Program-made: the position numbers and the translations under genes | Notes under the pieces: model-generated | What the model saw: the letters and a program-made list of their open reading frames with translations, nothing else | The model's database searches: none | Told to the model about the DNA's origin: nothing | Assembly (NCBI GenBank): GCA_930972465.1 | Contig: CAKNHF010000010.1 | Span: 1-64,000 of the forward strand | Source: an uncultured Lachnospiraceae bacterium | GTDB taxonomy: Bacteria > Bacillota > Clostridia > Lachnospirales > Lachnospiraceae | Length of the DNA: 64,000 nt | Direction of reading: 5' to 3' | Part shown: piece by piece, positions 44,117 through 53,660 of the stretch | How the letters are laid out: the number at the start of each line of letters is the position of its first letter | How positions within the stretch are numbered: the first letter of the stretch is position 1

Positions 44117-45190
44117 ATGGCAAATAATAATGAAGATAAGAAAAAGGCGCTTGACGCTGCGATAGCGAAACTGGAAAAAGACTTCGGGAAAGGGACTGTC
44201 ATGCGTCTGGGTGAATCCGGAGCTCATGTGGCAGTGGAAACAGTGCCGACAGGATGTCTGAGCCTGGATCTGGCTCTCGGTCTCGGAGGAGTGCCGAAAG
44301 GGCGTATTATAGAGGTGTACGGACCGGAGTCCAGCGGTAAGACGACGGTGGCCCTTCACATGATAGCGGAAGTACAGAAGCGCGGAGGAATTGCAGGTTT
44401 TATTGACGCCGAACATGCGCTGGATCCTGTTTATGCGAAGAACATAGGCGTGGATATAGATGAACTGTATATTTCACAGCCGGACAGCGGGGATCAGGCG
44501 CTGGAGATCGCGGAGACGATGGTGCGTTCCGGGGCCATAGATATCATTGTTATCGACTCGGTGGCGGCTCTTGTGCCGAGACAGGAGATTGAAGGCGACA
44601 TGGGAGACAGCCATGTGGGACTGCAGGCCCGACTGATGTCACAGGCGCTCAGAAAACTGACTCCGGTCATCAGCAAATCAAATTGTATCGTGATTTTTAT
44701 CAATCAGCTGAGAGAGAAGGTAGGCGTCATGTTCGGAAATCCGGAGACCACAACCGGAGGACGTGCGCTGAAATTCTATGCCTCCGTCCGCATGGATGTG
44801 AGAAGAATCGAGACATTAAAGCAGAGCGGAGAGATGGTCGGAAACAGGACGAGAATCAAGATCGTGAAGAATAAGATCGCTCCGCCGTTCAAGGAAGCTG
44901 AGTTCGATATCATGTTCGGAAAGGGAATTTCCAGAGCAGGAGATATTCTGGATCTTGCTGCAGGAATCGATCTGATCAGAAAAAGCGGCGCCTGGTATGC
45001 GTACGAAGGAGAGAAGATCGGACAGGGCCGGGAAAATGCAAAGGCGTACCTGGAATCACATCCGGAATTAATGGATGAGCTGGACAGAAAAGTGCGCGCG
45101 CATTATCATCTTTCCGACTCGGAAGAAGGGCAGGAAGAAGAGAATCCGTCAGCAGATCTGAAACTGAAGCCGGATAAAAAGGAATCCTGA
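44117..45190 (+). CDS. recA: Recombinase RecA
   Basis: The 357-residue strand-exchange ATPase carries Walker [10 protein letters not shown], Walker [12 protein letters not shown] (here [12 protein letters not shown]), L1 and L2 loop segments and [25 protein letters not shown]. It drives homologous recombination and LexA self-cleavage. The acidic C-terminal tail (about 330-357) is normal. A LexA box 24 bp upstream shows SOS control. recX, its modulator, follows after 61 bp. Confidence 0.98.
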   Translation: MANNNEDKKKALDAAIAKLEKDFGKGTVMRLGESGAHVAVETVPTGCLSLDLALGLGGVPKGRIIEVYGPESSGKTTVALHMIAEVQKRGGIAGFIDAEHALDPVYAKNIGVDIDELYISQPDSGDQALEIAETMVRSGAIDIIVIDSVAALVPRQEIEGDMGDSHVGLQARLMSQALRKLTPVISKSNCIVIFINQLREKVGVMFGNPETTTGGRALKFYASVRMDVRRIETLKQSGEMVGNRTRIKIVKNKIAPPFKEAEFDIMFGKGISRAGDILDLAAGIDLIRKSGAWYAYEGEKIGQGRENAKAYLESHPELMDELDRKVRAHYHLSDSEEGQEEENPSADLKLKPDKKES

Positions 45191-45251
45191 CTGATGTATG
45201 AGAAAAGCGGAAATATGCTCTTAAGATCCTGAAGGGAGGAGCGCAGATATT

Positions 45252-45866
45252 ATGATTGTTACCAGGACAGAACCCTGTACAAAAACAAAGTTCAAGGTGT
45301 ATCTGGACGGAGAATTTGCGTTCGTGCTCTATAGAGGAGAAATGAAGCGCTGGGGGATCTGTGAGGGCGGTGAGGTTGCGGACGAGACCGCGGAGAAGAT
45401 ACGGAATGAAGTGGTCCTGAAGCGGGCGCGCCTTTATGCGATGCATCTTCTGGAGGACATGGACCGTACAGAATCCGCCCTTCGGGAAAAGCTGAAAAAA
45501 GCGATGTATCCCGAGTCGGCGGTAGAAGGCGCTGTAGAGTATGTGAGATCTTTCGGATATCTTGACGACAGGCGGTATGCAGAGAATTTTGTTCTGAGCC
45601 GGAAGGATGTGAAGAGCCGAAGGGAGATAAGGGCGCTCCTTCTCCGGAAGGGGATTCCGCCCGAGACAGCGGATGCCGCGCTTGAAACCTGCTGCGAAAG
45701 CGGAGGTGAATATGAAGCGATCCGGAAGATTTTCAGAAAAAAGCATTTTGATCCGGTTAAGGCCGGAGAGGCGGAGAGACAGAAGATATTCGGCTATCTG
45801 GCAAGGAAAGGATTCCGTTACGAAGATGTCCGTCAAGTGATACAAGATTATAATGAGAATGCTTGA
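45252..45866 (+). CDS. recX: Regulatory protein RecX
   Basis: The 204-residue all-helical protein consists of RecX three-helix repeats; the pattern ALREKLKKAMYPESAVEGAVEYVRSFGYLDDRRYAENFV is typical. It caps or disassembles RecA filaments. It lies 61 bp downstream of recA, almost certainly in the same SOS operon. GGGAGGAG precedes the ATG. Confidence 0.93.
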   Translation: MIVTRTEPCTKTKFKVYLDGEFAFVLYRGEMKRWGICEGGEVADETAEKIRNEVVLKRARLYAMHLLEDMDRTESALREKLKKAMYPESAVEGAVEYVRSFGYLDDRRYAENFVLSRKDVKSRREIRALLLRKGIPPETADAALETCCESGGEYEAIRKIFRKKHFDPVKAGEAERQKIFGYLARKGFRYEDVRQVIQDYNENA

Positions 45867-45891
45867 CATTGTTGTGAAAACAGTATAAAAT
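45863..45891 (+). promoter_or_regulatory. Predicted rny promoter
   Basis: -35 TTGACA (45863-45868, overlapping the recX stop), 17-bp spacer, -10 TAAAAT (45886-45891). Confidence 0.6.
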
Positions 45892-45947
45892 TTAACTGTT
45901 GTATTTAAATATTATGTACAATGAAAATTGAATAAGGAGGTGCTCCT

Positions 45948-47507
45948 GTGCAATTGAGTCTAGGTTTATGTATAGGCATTGCTGTGGCCCTCGCGTTGAT
46001 AGTTGGGATTATTACCCGTCTTCTGACGATTTCCAATCTTAAGAAGAACGCAGAAAGCAAAATTGGAAATGCGGAAAGCAGAGCAAGGGAAATAATCGAC
46101 GATGCTGTGAAAACTGCTGAGACAACGAAAAAAGAAGCTCTTTTGGAAGTGAAGGAGGAGTCCATCAAGACAAAGAATGATCTTGAGAAGGAGACGAAGG
46201 AAAGAAGAGCCGAACTGCAGCGCTATGAGAAAAGAGTGCTTGCAAAAGAGGAAGCTGTCGACAAGCGGTCAGATGTTCTTGAACACAGAGAGAACAAGAT
46301 CTCAGCCAAGGAAGAGCAGCTGCGCCAGCGCGAAGCCAAAGTAGAAGAACTTAGTCAGAAACGAGTGCAGGAACTGGAACGAATCTCAGGACTTACCTCC
46401 GAACAGGCAAAAGAATATCTGTTGAAAACTGTTGAAGATGATGTCAAACATGACACGGCTAAGATGATCAGAGAACTGGAGACGCAGGCGAAAGAAGAAG
46501 CAGACAAGAAGGCAAAGGAATACGTTGTCAATGCTATTCAGAGATGTGCCGCTGATCATGTGGCCGAGACTACGATCTCTGTAGTTCAGCTGCCGAGCGA
46601 TGAGATGAAGGGAAGGATTATCGGCCGGGAAGGAAGAAATATCCGTACTCTTGAGACTCTTACAGGTGTGGAACTCATCATTGATGATACACCGGAAGCG
46701 GTCGTTCTCTCCGGCTTTGATCCGATCCGTCGGGAGGTGGCCAGAATAGCCCTTGAAAGGCTGATCGTAGACGGAAGAATACATCCCGCAAGAATTGAGG
46801 AAATGGTGGAAAAGGCTCAGAAAGAAGTCGACGCCATGATACGTGAAGAGGGAGAGGCCGCTGCTATTGAAGTCGGTGTGACAGGCATTCATCCCGAACT
46901 GATCCGTCTTCTCGGACGTATGAAGTTCAGAACAAGCTATGGGCAGAATGCACTGAAGCATTCCATTGAGGTGGCGCAGCTTGCCGGACTTCTGGCAGGC
47001 GAGATCGGACTGGATGTGAGGATGGCAAAGCGTGCAGGACTTCTTCATGACATAGGAAAATCTATCGATCACGATGTAGAAGGATCCCATATTCAGATCG
47101 GTGCTGATCTTTGCAGAAAATATAAAGAATCTGCAACGGTCATCAATGCTGTTGAGGCGCACCATGGCGACGTTGAGCCGCAGAGCCTGATCGCCTGTGT
47201 TGTTCAGGCTGCAGATACGATTTCCGCAGCAAGACCGGGGGCGAGACGGGAAACAATTGAAACATATACAAACAGATTAAAACAGTTAGAAGAGATCACC
47301 AATCAGTTTAAAGGTGTAGATAAGTCTTTTGCTATTCAGGCAGGAAGAGAGATTCGAGTTATGGTAGTTCCGGAGCAGGTATCTGATGATGATATGGTGC
47401 TTCTGGCAAGGGATATCGCAAAACAGATCGAGTTCGAGCTGGAATATCCCGGACAGATCAAGGTGAATGTAATCCGTGAGTCACGGGCAACAGACTATGC
47501 AAAATAA
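45948..47507 (+). CDS. rny: Ribonuclease Y
   Basis: The 519-residue endonuclease starts mRNA decay in Firmicutes. A single membrane helix (about 5-25) anchors it; a long coiled coil (about 30-190), KH domain ([20 protein letters not shown]) and HD domain ([17 protein letters not shown]) follow. The GTG start at 45948 is 5 bp after AAGGAGGTG, so it is well supported. Length is typical of the family. A terminator follows. Confidence 0.96.
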   Translation: MQLSLGLCIGIAVALALIVGIITRLLTISNLKKNAESKIGNAESRAREIIDDAVKTAETTKKEALLEVKEESIKTKNDLEKETKERRAELQRYEKRVLAKEEAVDKRSDVLEHRENKISAKEEQLRQREAKVEELSQKRVQELERISGLTSEQAKEYLLKTVEDDVKHDTAKMIRELETQAKEEADKKAKEYVVNAIQRCAADHVAETTISVVQLPSDEMKGRIIGREGRNIRTLETLTGVELIIDDTPEAVVLSGFDPIRREVARIALERLIVDGRIHPARIEEMVEKAQKEVDAMIREEGEAAAIEVGVTGIHPELIRLLGRMKFRTSYGQNALKHSIEVAQLAGLLAGEIGLDVRMAKRAGLLHDIGKSIDHDVEGSHIQIGADLCRKYKESATVINAVEAHHGDVEPQSLIACVVQAADTISAARPGARRETIETYTNRLKQLEEITNQFKGVDKSFAIQAGREIRVMVVPEQVSDDDMVLLARDIAKQIEFELEYPGQIKVNVIRESRATDYAK

Positions 47508-47537
47508 TTAAGAATCAGATCGGAAAATGAAAGATGC

Positions 47538-47566
47538 AGCCCTTGTCGTAAGACGAGGGCTTTCTT
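47538..47566 (+). terminator. Rho-independent terminator after rny
   Basis: AGCCCT/AGGGCT stem with an inner GTC/GAC pairing, followed by TTCTT. Confidence 0.75.
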
Positions 47567-47595
47567 AATCCGGAGAGAAAGGAAGGAAAGAGAGA

Positions 47596-48141
47596 ATGAG
47601 CGACAAGATCAAACGACTGAACAGGGAATTGAAATTTAAAGGGAAAATCATTGATTTCTATCAGGATACCATGGAAATCAACGGAGATCACACAGTGATA
47701 TGGGATTTTATCAAGCATAAAGGAGCTGCGGCGGTAGTACCGGTCTGCCCGGACGGAAAGATTCTTATGGTGAGACAGTACAGAAATGCTCTGGAGCGCT
47801 ATACCCTGGAAATACCGGCCGGAGCACTTGACGAAGCCGATGAGCCGGGAATAAACTGCGCTGCAAGAGAACTTGAGGAAGAGACCGGGTACAGAAGTGA
47901 AAAACTGGAATGGCTGATCAATCTCAGGACCACGGTTGCTTTCTGCAATGAAAAAATTGAGGTATATGTAGCAAGAGATCTGATCCCTTCCAGACAGCAC
48001 CTGGATGAAGATGAATTTATTGAGCTGAAGACCTACACCATTGAAGAGCTGAAGGAGAAGATTTTCTCCGGCGAGATTGAAGACGCAAAAACAGTGTCCG
48101 CCCTGCTGGCCTACGATACCAGATACGGAAAAGGAGAATAA
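47596..48141 (+). CDS. Nudix hydrolase, ADP-ribose pyrophosphatase type
   Basis: The 181-residue enzyme resembles NudF-like ADP-ribose pyrophosphatases (MVRQYRNALERYTLEIPAG is the family's signature before the Nudix box). The Nudix box begins at the G of PAGALDEA and ends in RELEEETGY; it has one extra residue compared with the usual GX5E spacing, so the exact metal ligands should be checked by structure prediction. It probably splits ADP-ribose to AMP and ribose 5-phosphate. Confidence 0.85.
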   Translation: MSDKIKRLNRELKFKGKIIDFYQDTMEINGDHTVIWDFIKHKGAAAVVPVCPDGKILMVRQYRNALERYTLEIPAGALDEADEPGINCAARELEEETGYRSEKLEWLINLRTTVAFCNEKIEVYVARDLIPSRQHLDEDEFIELKTYTIEELKEKIFSGEIEDAKTVSALLAYDTRYGKGE

Positions 48142-48192
48142 TTAAAAAGTCCTGGCATATAATGAAATATCTTAACACGGGGAGGAGTGGAC

Positions 48193-48732
48193 TTGAAGAT
48201 ACTTCATACGAGAAAACATCTTCTTGTTTTCTTTATGCCGGGATTTCTGCTGGGGACAGCCTATGTAAATCTGCTGGCGAAAAAGTATGTGGCTGAACCG
48301 GGAATATTCAGTGATTACTTTCTGAGCCAATTTCAGACAATTGAAATCAATGTCGGAGAATATATCTGGTATCTTTTAAGACTCAGGCTGCTGCCTCTGG
48401 CAATGCTGGCATTTTTCTCTTTTACCAGACTCAGAAAGGCGGCGGCAGTACTTTTTTTGATATGGGCAGGGATTTCCGGAGGGATTCTTATATCTCTGGC
48501 GGTTCTGAGTCTTGGGCTCAAGGGAAGCTTCCTGTGTCTTGCAGGAATATTTCCGCAGTTTCTGTGTTATGTTCCGGCGTATCTGATCCTGATATGGCAC
48601 TGCTGTTTGTATCCGCAGAACCGGTGGAACCGGCAGAAGACGGCGTTTGTATCGGCGGCAATGCTTATCGGTCTGATTCTCGAGATTTACGTGAATCCGT
48701 CTGTTGTAAGAGCATTCCTGTCGACCATGTAA
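48193..48732 (+). CDS. SpoIIM-like integral membrane protein
   Basis: The 179-residue protein has about five membrane helices and resembles stage II sporulation protein M, which acts with SpoIID and SpoIIP in peptidoglycan remodelling during engulfment. Similarity rests on the pattern FMPGFLLGTAYVNLL, the central SGGILISLAVLSLGLKG, and FPQFLCYVPAYLILIW. TTG at 48193 is preferred to GTG at 48187 because GGAGGAG would overlap the latter. Whether this strain sporulates cannot be judged from the window. Confidence 0.72.
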   Translation: MKILHTRKHLLVFFMPGFLLGTAYVNLLAKKYVAEPGIFSDYFLSQFQTIEINVGEYIWYLLRLRLLPLAMLAFFSFTRLRKAAAVLFLIWAGISGGILISLAVLSLGLKGSFLCLAGIFPQFLCYVPAYLILIWHCCLYPQNRWNRQKTAFVSAAMLIGLILEIYVNPSVVRAFLSTM

Positions 48733-48739
48733 ATCATAT

Positions 48740-48789
48740 AAACAGAAAGAGTCCGCGGCCGTGATACCGGCTGCGGACTCTTTCTGTTT
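48740..48789. terminator. Bidirectional terminator
   Basis: A perfect 17-bp stem, AAACAGAAAGAGTCCGC paired with its complement at 48773-48789, sits between the convergent SpoIIM-like and SpoVB-like genes and has A/T runs for both directions. Its right arm touches the SpoVB-like stop codon. Confidence 0.88.
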
Positions 48790-50119
48790 ATGTGTCTGTT
48801 GCCGGAATTCTTCCGGATATGATCCACAGGATCCATACTGCCATTCCACTGACAATAAACTGACTGAGGAGAAGGCCCCAGAGATATCCCTGGATACCAA
48901 AGTGCGGAATAACCAGAAAAACACTGGCAATGCGTATGGCGAGACCTGATGTATTGATCAGGAAGGTAAAAAGGGTTTTCCCCAGACCGTTTATGGTGCT
49001 GATAAGAGCCGAATTGGTGTACAGGAAAGGACAGATCCAGGCAAGAGTAACAATAAATTTTCCGGCTGTATCGCTGTGAAAAAGAATATTTCCGATAAAT
49101 GTACCAAAAATAAGAAAAAAAAGACAGCATGCCATTCCGAGAAGGAAACAGCCGCCGGCCGCACGGCGGATCAGATGCATCATGCCGGTTCTGTTTCCGG
49201 AGGCCTGTTTTTCTGCTACGGCGGGCATCAGCATTACTCCGACGGAATTTGTGACAGCAGATGGAAAGAGAATGCACGGCAGGGCCATCCCTGTAAGCAC
49301 ACCATAGATAATCAGTGTATCGCCGGTACCGTGTCCATATGCTCTGAGACATGCGGGAATGGATACCGCCTCAATGCTCTGCAGAAGAGTGACAACGGCG
49401 CGGTTGGCCGTCAGGGGAAGGGACAGAGGAATCAGTTCTCTGAAACTTTTTCCGAACAGATCGGCACTGAAATATCCCCGGTTTCCACCGGTACCGGAAA
49501 ACATTCTGGCGGAATATAACGCGGATGCGAATTCACCGATGACGATACCTGCTACGGCAAGACTGACAGACGGTGTACGCCCGGATTCACGCAGCAGAAA
49601 GAAAAAGATAAGCACGGATGAAATACGTGCGGTCTGCTCAACAAGCTGCGACACGGCGGGAGTTTTTGTCTGCTGCAGACCGTAGCTGTAGCCGCAGATA
49701 CAGCTGTGGACGGACGCACAGGGAAGCGCATAGGAAATAATGAGCAGAAGCTCGGTACATCGTATGTCTCCCAGAAAACGCTGTGCGATCATACCTGCGT
49801 TCTGCTGAATGAATATGACTTCGGCCAGCGAGAACGAAACAGTGACTGCCAGTCCGGCGTAAAGGACATTTCTGGCATCTTCCGGCCTGCCCATAGATAC
49901 TTTTCTGGCTACAGTCCGGGAGAGCGCTGTCTGTATTCCGGCAGTTCCGAGAGAAAAACACAGGGAATAGACGGGGAAGACAAGCTGATAGAGACCGACG
50001 CTTTCTTCTCCGAAGGCATGGCTGAGAAAAATGCGGAAAAAGAATCCCATGAAACGGCTGAGCAGTCCGGCGGATGTCAGGATCAGTGTGCCGCGGATCA
50101 TTTTATGTTTTACTGACAT
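48788..50119 (-). CDS. SpoVB/MurJ-type polysaccharide flippase
   Basis: The 443-residue membrane protein of the MATE-like MVF/polysaccharide-transporter superfamily has about 12-14 helices. The start KMIRGTLILTSAGLLSRFMGFFFRIFLSHAFGEESVG is that of stage V sporulation protein B relatives. Such proteins move lipid-linked precursors across the membrane; SpoVB serves the spore cortex. It is about 70 residues shorter than Bacillus SpoVB, mainly at the C-terminus. Transcribed from the minus strand, divergent from iscR. Confidence 0.83.
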   Translation of the reverse strand: MSVKHKMIRGTLILTSAGLLSRFMGFFFRIFLSHAFGEESVGLYQLVFPVYSLCFSLGTAGIQTALSRTVARKVSMGRPEDARNVLYAGLAVTVSFSLAEVIFIQQNAGMIAQRFLGDIRCTELLLIISYALPCASVHSCICGYSYGLQQTKTPAVSQLVEQTARISSVLIFFFLLRESGRTPSVSLAVAGIVIGEFASALYSARMFSGTGGNRGYFSADLFGKSFRELIPLSLPLTANRAVVTLLQSIEAVSIPACLRAYGHGTGDTLIIYGVLTGMALPCILFPSAVTNSVGVMLMPAVAEKQASGNRTGMMHLIRRAAGGCFLLGMACCLFFLIFGTFIGNILFHSDTAGKFIVTLAWICPFLYTNSALISTINGLGKTLFTFLINTSGLAIRIASVFLVIPHFGIQGYLWGLLLSQFIVSGMAVWILWIISGRIPATDT

Positions 50120-50177
50120 TGAACACCTCGTGCAGATAGATGCAGAGTTCTTTTTACAACATATTCGGGAATCCGCC

Positions 50178-50206
50178 TTGACAGAACCGGGATGAGATGA
50201 TATTCT
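50178..50206 (+). promoter_or_regulatory. Strong promoter of the isc operon
   Basis: Consensus -35 TTGACA (50178-50183), 17-bp spacer, -10 TATTCT (50201-50206). Confidence 0.75.
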
Positions 50207-50217
50207 GTTTGAGAAAA

Positions 50218-50234
50218 CCTAGTAAAATACTAGG
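50218..50234 (+). promoter_or_regulatory. Palindrome at the start of iscR transcription, likely Rrf2 operator
   Basis: CCTAGTA-AAA-TACTAGG is a perfect 17-bp inverted repeat immediately after the predicted transcription start. Rrf2/IscR repressors commonly control their own operon through such sites. Confidence 0.65.
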
Positions 50235-50260
50235 GAATGCATACCGGGGAAGGTGAAAGT

Positions 50261-50722
50261 ATGAAGCTGTCAACAAAGGGACGGTACGGACTGCGCGCAT
50301 TGATTGATCTTGCGCAGTACAGCGGAGGAGATACTCCTGTCTCTATCACGAGTATTTCTGATCGTCAGGCTATCTCAGAACGATATCTGGAACAGCTTAT
50401 GGCAAAGCTGAAGAAAGCGGGGCTTGTCAGGAGCGTACGGGGAGCCGGCGGAGGTTACATTCTGGCAAAGGACATCCACGAAATCTCAGTAGGAGATGTA
50501 CTCAGAGCTCTTGAAGGAAACCTGGATCCGGTTGAATGTGCCGGACTGGAGCCGGACGGAGAATGCAAGGCGGCAGACAGCTGCGTGACGAAATATGTAT
50601 GGAAGCGGATCAATGAGAGTATCAATCGTACGGTTGATGAAATCCGACTGGACCAGCTTGTGGAAGAGAGCAGGAAGAAGTGCTCCGGAGGTTCGACAGA
50701 CTGGTCAGAATGCAGAAACTGA
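50261..50722 (+). CDS. iscR: Rrf2/IscR-type Fe-S-responsive regulator
   Basis: The 153-residue winged-helix protein begins MKLSTKGRYGLRALIDLAQY, the Rrf2 signature, and has three cysteines spaced C-x8-C-x5-C near 102-117 that can hold an Fe-S cluster. It is expected to sense cluster supply and repress its own operon. The start at 50261 follows AAGGTGAAAGT; the longer in-frame ORF from 50237 lacks a ribosome site. It is followed by the cysteine desulfurase gene after 32 bp. Confidence 0.92.
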   Translation: MKLSTKGRYGLRALIDLAQYSGGDTPVSITSISDRQAISERYLEQLMAKLKKAGLVRSVRGAGGGYILAKDIHEISVGDVLRALEGNLDPVECAGLEPDGECKAADSCVTKYVWKRINESINRTVDEIRLDQLVEESRKKCSGGSTDWSECRN

Positions 50723-50754
50723 CTTGAAGACAGAGAGAAAGAGGAGGTACTGAT

Positions 50755-51939
50755 TTGGAAAAATTAATTTATCTGGATAATGCGGCGACTACCAGGACCG
50801 CACCGGAGGTAGTGGAGGCAATGCTGCCGTACTTTACAGAGAAGTATGGGAATCCGTCCAGCGTGTACGGGTTTGCCTCGGCGAATAAAGAAGTGATAAC
50901 ACAACAGAGAGAGAAAATAGCGGAGGTGCTCGGTGCGAAGACGGATGAGATTTACTTTACGGCAGGAGGAACAGAGTCCGATAACTGGGCTCTGACAGCA
51001 ACGGCAGAGGCATACGTGTCAAAAGGAAAACATATCATCACGAGCAGGATCGAGCATCACGCGATTCTTCACACCTGTGAATATCTGGAAAAGCGGGGAT
51101 ATGAGGTGACTTACCTGGATGTGGACGAAAACGGTCTGGTGGATCCGAACGCTGTAGAAGCAGCCATACGGCCGGATACGATACTGATCAGCATTATGTT
51201 CGCAAATAATGAGATCGGAACGATTCAGCCGATCCGGGAGATCGGAACGATTGCCCGTGAACATGGGGTTCTCTTCCATACGGATGCTGTCCAGGCTTTC
51301 GCTCAGGTGCCGATCAATGTAGATGAGTATAATATTGACATGCTCAGTGCCAGCGGACACAAGCTCAACGGACCTAAGGGAATCGGATTCCTCTATATCA
51401 GAAAAGGGGTGAAGATCCGCTCCTTTATCCATGGAGGCGCGCAGGAGAGAAAGCGCCGTGCCGGCACGGAAAATGTGCCTGGCATTGTGGGACTTGGAAA
51501 GGCTGTGGAGCTGGCGGCAGCGACGATGGCCGAGAGGGCTGAAAAGGAGACAAAACTCAGAGATTATATGATAGGCAGAATCGAAAATGAGATCCCCTAT
51601 TGCAGACTGAACGGAGACCGGAAGAAACGGCTGCCGAATAATATAAACTTCAGTTTCCGGTTTATCGAAGGGGAAGGCATGCTGATCAGTCTGGACCTGA
51701 AAGGAATCTGTGCTTCCAGTGGCTCGGCATGTACTTCCGGATCTCTGGATCCGTCCCATGTGCTTCTTGCGATCGGTCTGCCCCATGAGATCGCCCATGG
51801 CTCTCTGCGGATGACTCTGGGAGCAGATACGACGAGAGAAGATATTGATTACACAGTTGACTGCCTGAAAGAAATTGTGGCGGATATCCGCAATATGTCC
51901 CCTCTGTATGAAGATTTTCTGAAGAAACAGAGGAAATAG
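50755..51939 (+). CDS. nifS: Cysteine desulfurase
   Basis: The 394-residue PLP enzyme takes sulfur from cysteine for Fe-S clusters and thio-tRNA. PLP-binding Lys is in SASGHKLNGPKGIGFLY and the sulfur-carrying Cys in SSGSACTSGSLDPSHV; HTDAVQAF and GTENVPGIVGLG are also typical. It uses a TTG start with GAGGAGGT upstream. It is of the NifS/IscS group and is encoded with the scaffold NifU and MnmA. Confidence 0.95.
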   Translation: MEKLIYLDNAATTRTAPEVVEAMLPYFTEKYGNPSSVYGFASANKEVITQQREKIAEVLGAKTDEIYFTAGGTESDNWALTATAEAYVSKGKHIITSRIEHHAILHTCEYLEKRGYEVTYLDVDENGLVDPNAVEAAIRPDTILISIMFANNEIGTIQPIREIGTIAREHGVLFHTDAVQAFAQVPINVDEYNIDMLSASGHKLNGPKGIGFLYIRKGVKIRSFIHGGAQERKRRAGTENVPGIVGLGKAVELAAATMAERAEKETKLRDYMIGRIENEIPYCRLNGDRKKRLPNNINFSFRFIEGEGMLISLDLKGICASSGSACTSGSLDPSHVLLAIGLPHEIAHGSLRMTLGADTTREDIDYTVDCLKEIVADIRNMSPLYEDFLKKQRK

Positions 51940-51976
51940 AAAGACACCGAAAAATAAAACACGGAGGAAATTTAGA

Positions 51977-52420
51977 ATGTATACAGAAAAAGTAATGGAT
52001 CATTTCCAGCATCCGAGAAATGTCGGGGAGATCGAAAATGCCAGCGGAGTTGGAACTGTAGGAAACGCAAAGTGCGGTGATATCATGAGAATCTATCTGG
52101 ATATCGATGAAAATCAGATCATCCGGGACGTAAAGTTTAAAACATTCGGATGCGGCGCGGCGATCGCCACATCCAGCATGGCAACAGAACTGGTAAAAGG
52201 GAAAAACATTCAGGAGGCAATGCAGGTTACGAATAAAGCGGTTATGGAAGCGCTGGACGGGCTTCCGCCGGTGAAAGTTCACTGTTCCCTGCTGGCGGAA
52301 GAGGCGATTCATGCGGCTCTCTGGGATTACGCTGAGAAAAACGGAATTAAAATCGAAGGACTGGAAAAGCCGAAGTCCGATATCCACGAGGGTGAAGAAG
52401 AGGAAGAAGAGGAATACTGA
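51977..52420 (+). CDS. nifU: Fe-S cluster scaffold protein, NifU/IscU type
   Basis: The 147-residue scaffold has the three cluster cysteines in NAKCGD, KTFGCGAAIATSSM and VKVHCSLLAEEAI. It begins MYTEKVMDHFQHPRNVGEIE as the IscU/NifU N-terminal family does; a short acidic tail (Glu-rich, last 12 residues) is extra. The stop overlaps the mnmA start by 1 bp. Confidence 0.93.
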   Translation: MYTEKVMDHFQHPRNVGEIENASGVGTVGNAKCGDIMRIYLDIDENQIIRDVKFKTFGCGAAIATSSMATELVKGKNIQEAMQVTNKAVMEALDGLPPVKVHCSLLAEEAIHAALWDYAEKNGIKIEGLEKPKSDIHEGEEEEEEEY

Positions 52421-53499
52421 TGAGCAGAGTGGTCGTAGGAATGTCAGGCGGGGTGGATTCTTCTGTCGCAGCCTGGCTCCTGAAAGAGCAGGGATATGAT
52501 GTGATCGGCGTTACCATGCAGATCTGGCAGGATGAGGATGCCTGTTCTGTCGAGGAAAACGGGGGCTGCTGCGGCCTGAGCGCTGTCGAGGATGCGCGGA
52601 GAGTTGCGGCAGTTCTTGATATCCCTTATTATGTCATGAATTTTAAAGATGAGTTTCGAAATCAGGTGATCGACTATTTTAATGCAGAGTATCTGAACGG
52701 ACGTACGCCCAATCCCTGTATTGCATGTAACCGGTATGTCAAGTGGGAAGCTCTTCTGAACAGAAGTCTTTCCATCGGGGCGGAGTATATCGCTACCGGA
52801 CATTATGCAAGAATCGAACAGCTGGAAAACGGGAGATATGCCCTCAGGCGGGCTTCGGTGCCTGGGAAGGATCAGACCTACGCCCTCTATAACCTGACGC
52901 AGGAACAGCTGAAGAGAACTTTAATGCCTGACGGAGATTATTCGAAAGAGCAGATACGCCGGTTTGCGGCGGAACTCGGACTTCAGGTGGCGGATAAACC
53001 GGACAGCCAGGACATCTGCTTTGTGCCTGACGGAGATTACGCTTCTTTTATTGAGAAGACAACGGGAAAGAAAATTCCCGGAGGGAATTTTGTGACGCCG
53101 GAAGGAAAAATTCTGGGGAGACACAGGGGGATTATTCACTACACAGTAGGACAGAGAAAAGGACTGGGACTTGCGCTGGGATATCCGGCTTTTGTGCTGG
53201 AAATACGTCCGGAGACAAATGAGGTGGTTATCGGAACTTATGAGGAATCTCTGACGCGGGTGCTTAAGGCTGATCAACTGAATTTTATGGCTGTCTCTGA
53301 TCTGAAAGAACCCAGAAGGGTATTCGCGAAGATAAGATATAATCATAAGGGAGCATGGTGCACTGTGGAGAAGACCGGAGAGGATGAAATCACCTGCGTG
53401 TTCGAGGAACCGATCCGGGCTGTGACACCGGGACAGGCGGTTGTGCTTTATGATGGAGAATATGTTCTTGGAGGGGGAACGATACAGCGTCAGTTTTAG
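52420..53499 (+). CDS. mnmA: tRNA-specific 2-thiouridylase
   Basis: The 359-residue enzyme places sulfur at U34 of tRNAs for Lys, Glu and Gln. It has the PP-loop GMSGGVDSSVAAWLL (8-22), the insertion CIACNRYVKW with one catalytic Cys (CIACN), the second catalytic Cys in SQDICFVPDGDY, and GQRKGLGLALGYP. It is the last gene of the isc operon, fitting the direct use of NifS sulfur. Confidence 0.95.
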   Translation: MSRVVVGMSGGVDSSVAAWLLKEQGYDVIGVTMQIWQDEDACSVEENGGCCGLSAVEDARRVAAVLDIPYYVMNFKDEFRNQVIDYFNAEYLNGRTPNPCIACNRYVKWEALLNRSLSIGAEYIATGHYARIEQLENGRYALRRASVPGKDQTYALYNLTQEQLKRTLMPDGDYSKEQIRRFAAELGLQVADKPDSQDICFVPDGDYASFIEKTTGKKIPGGNFVTPEGKILGRHRGIIHYTVGQRKGLGLALGYPAFVLEIRPETNEVVIGTYEESLTRVLKADQLNFMAVSDLKEPRRVFAKIRYNHKGAWCTVEKTGEDEITCVFEEPIRAVTPGQAVVLYDGEYVLGGGTIQRQF

Positions 53500-53529
53500 G
53501 AAGAACTTGTATAAAAATACATTTTCTAC

Positions 53530-53558
53530 TTGAATTTTTGTTCCCGGTTTAGTACAAT
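53530..53558 (+). promoter_or_regulatory. Predicted promoter of the gap operon
   Basis: -35 TTGAAT (53530-53535), 17-bp spacer, -10 TACAAT (53553-53558). Confidence 0.6.
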
Positions 53559-53569
53559 TATTTTAGTTG

Positions 53570-53606
53570 ATGAATCCTTAACAATCACGGACTGGTAAGG
53601 ATTCAT
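53570..53606 (+). repeat. 5' leader stem-loop of gap mRNA
   Basis: ATGAATCCTTA (53570-53580) pairs perfectly with TAAGGATTCAT (53596-53606). It begins close to the predicted transcription start and may protect the mRNA 5' end. Confidence 0.65.
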
Positions 53607-53660
53607 TGCCATGGCTGACACACAGTCAAATATTTTTTAAACTTTTAGGAGGAATTAATC

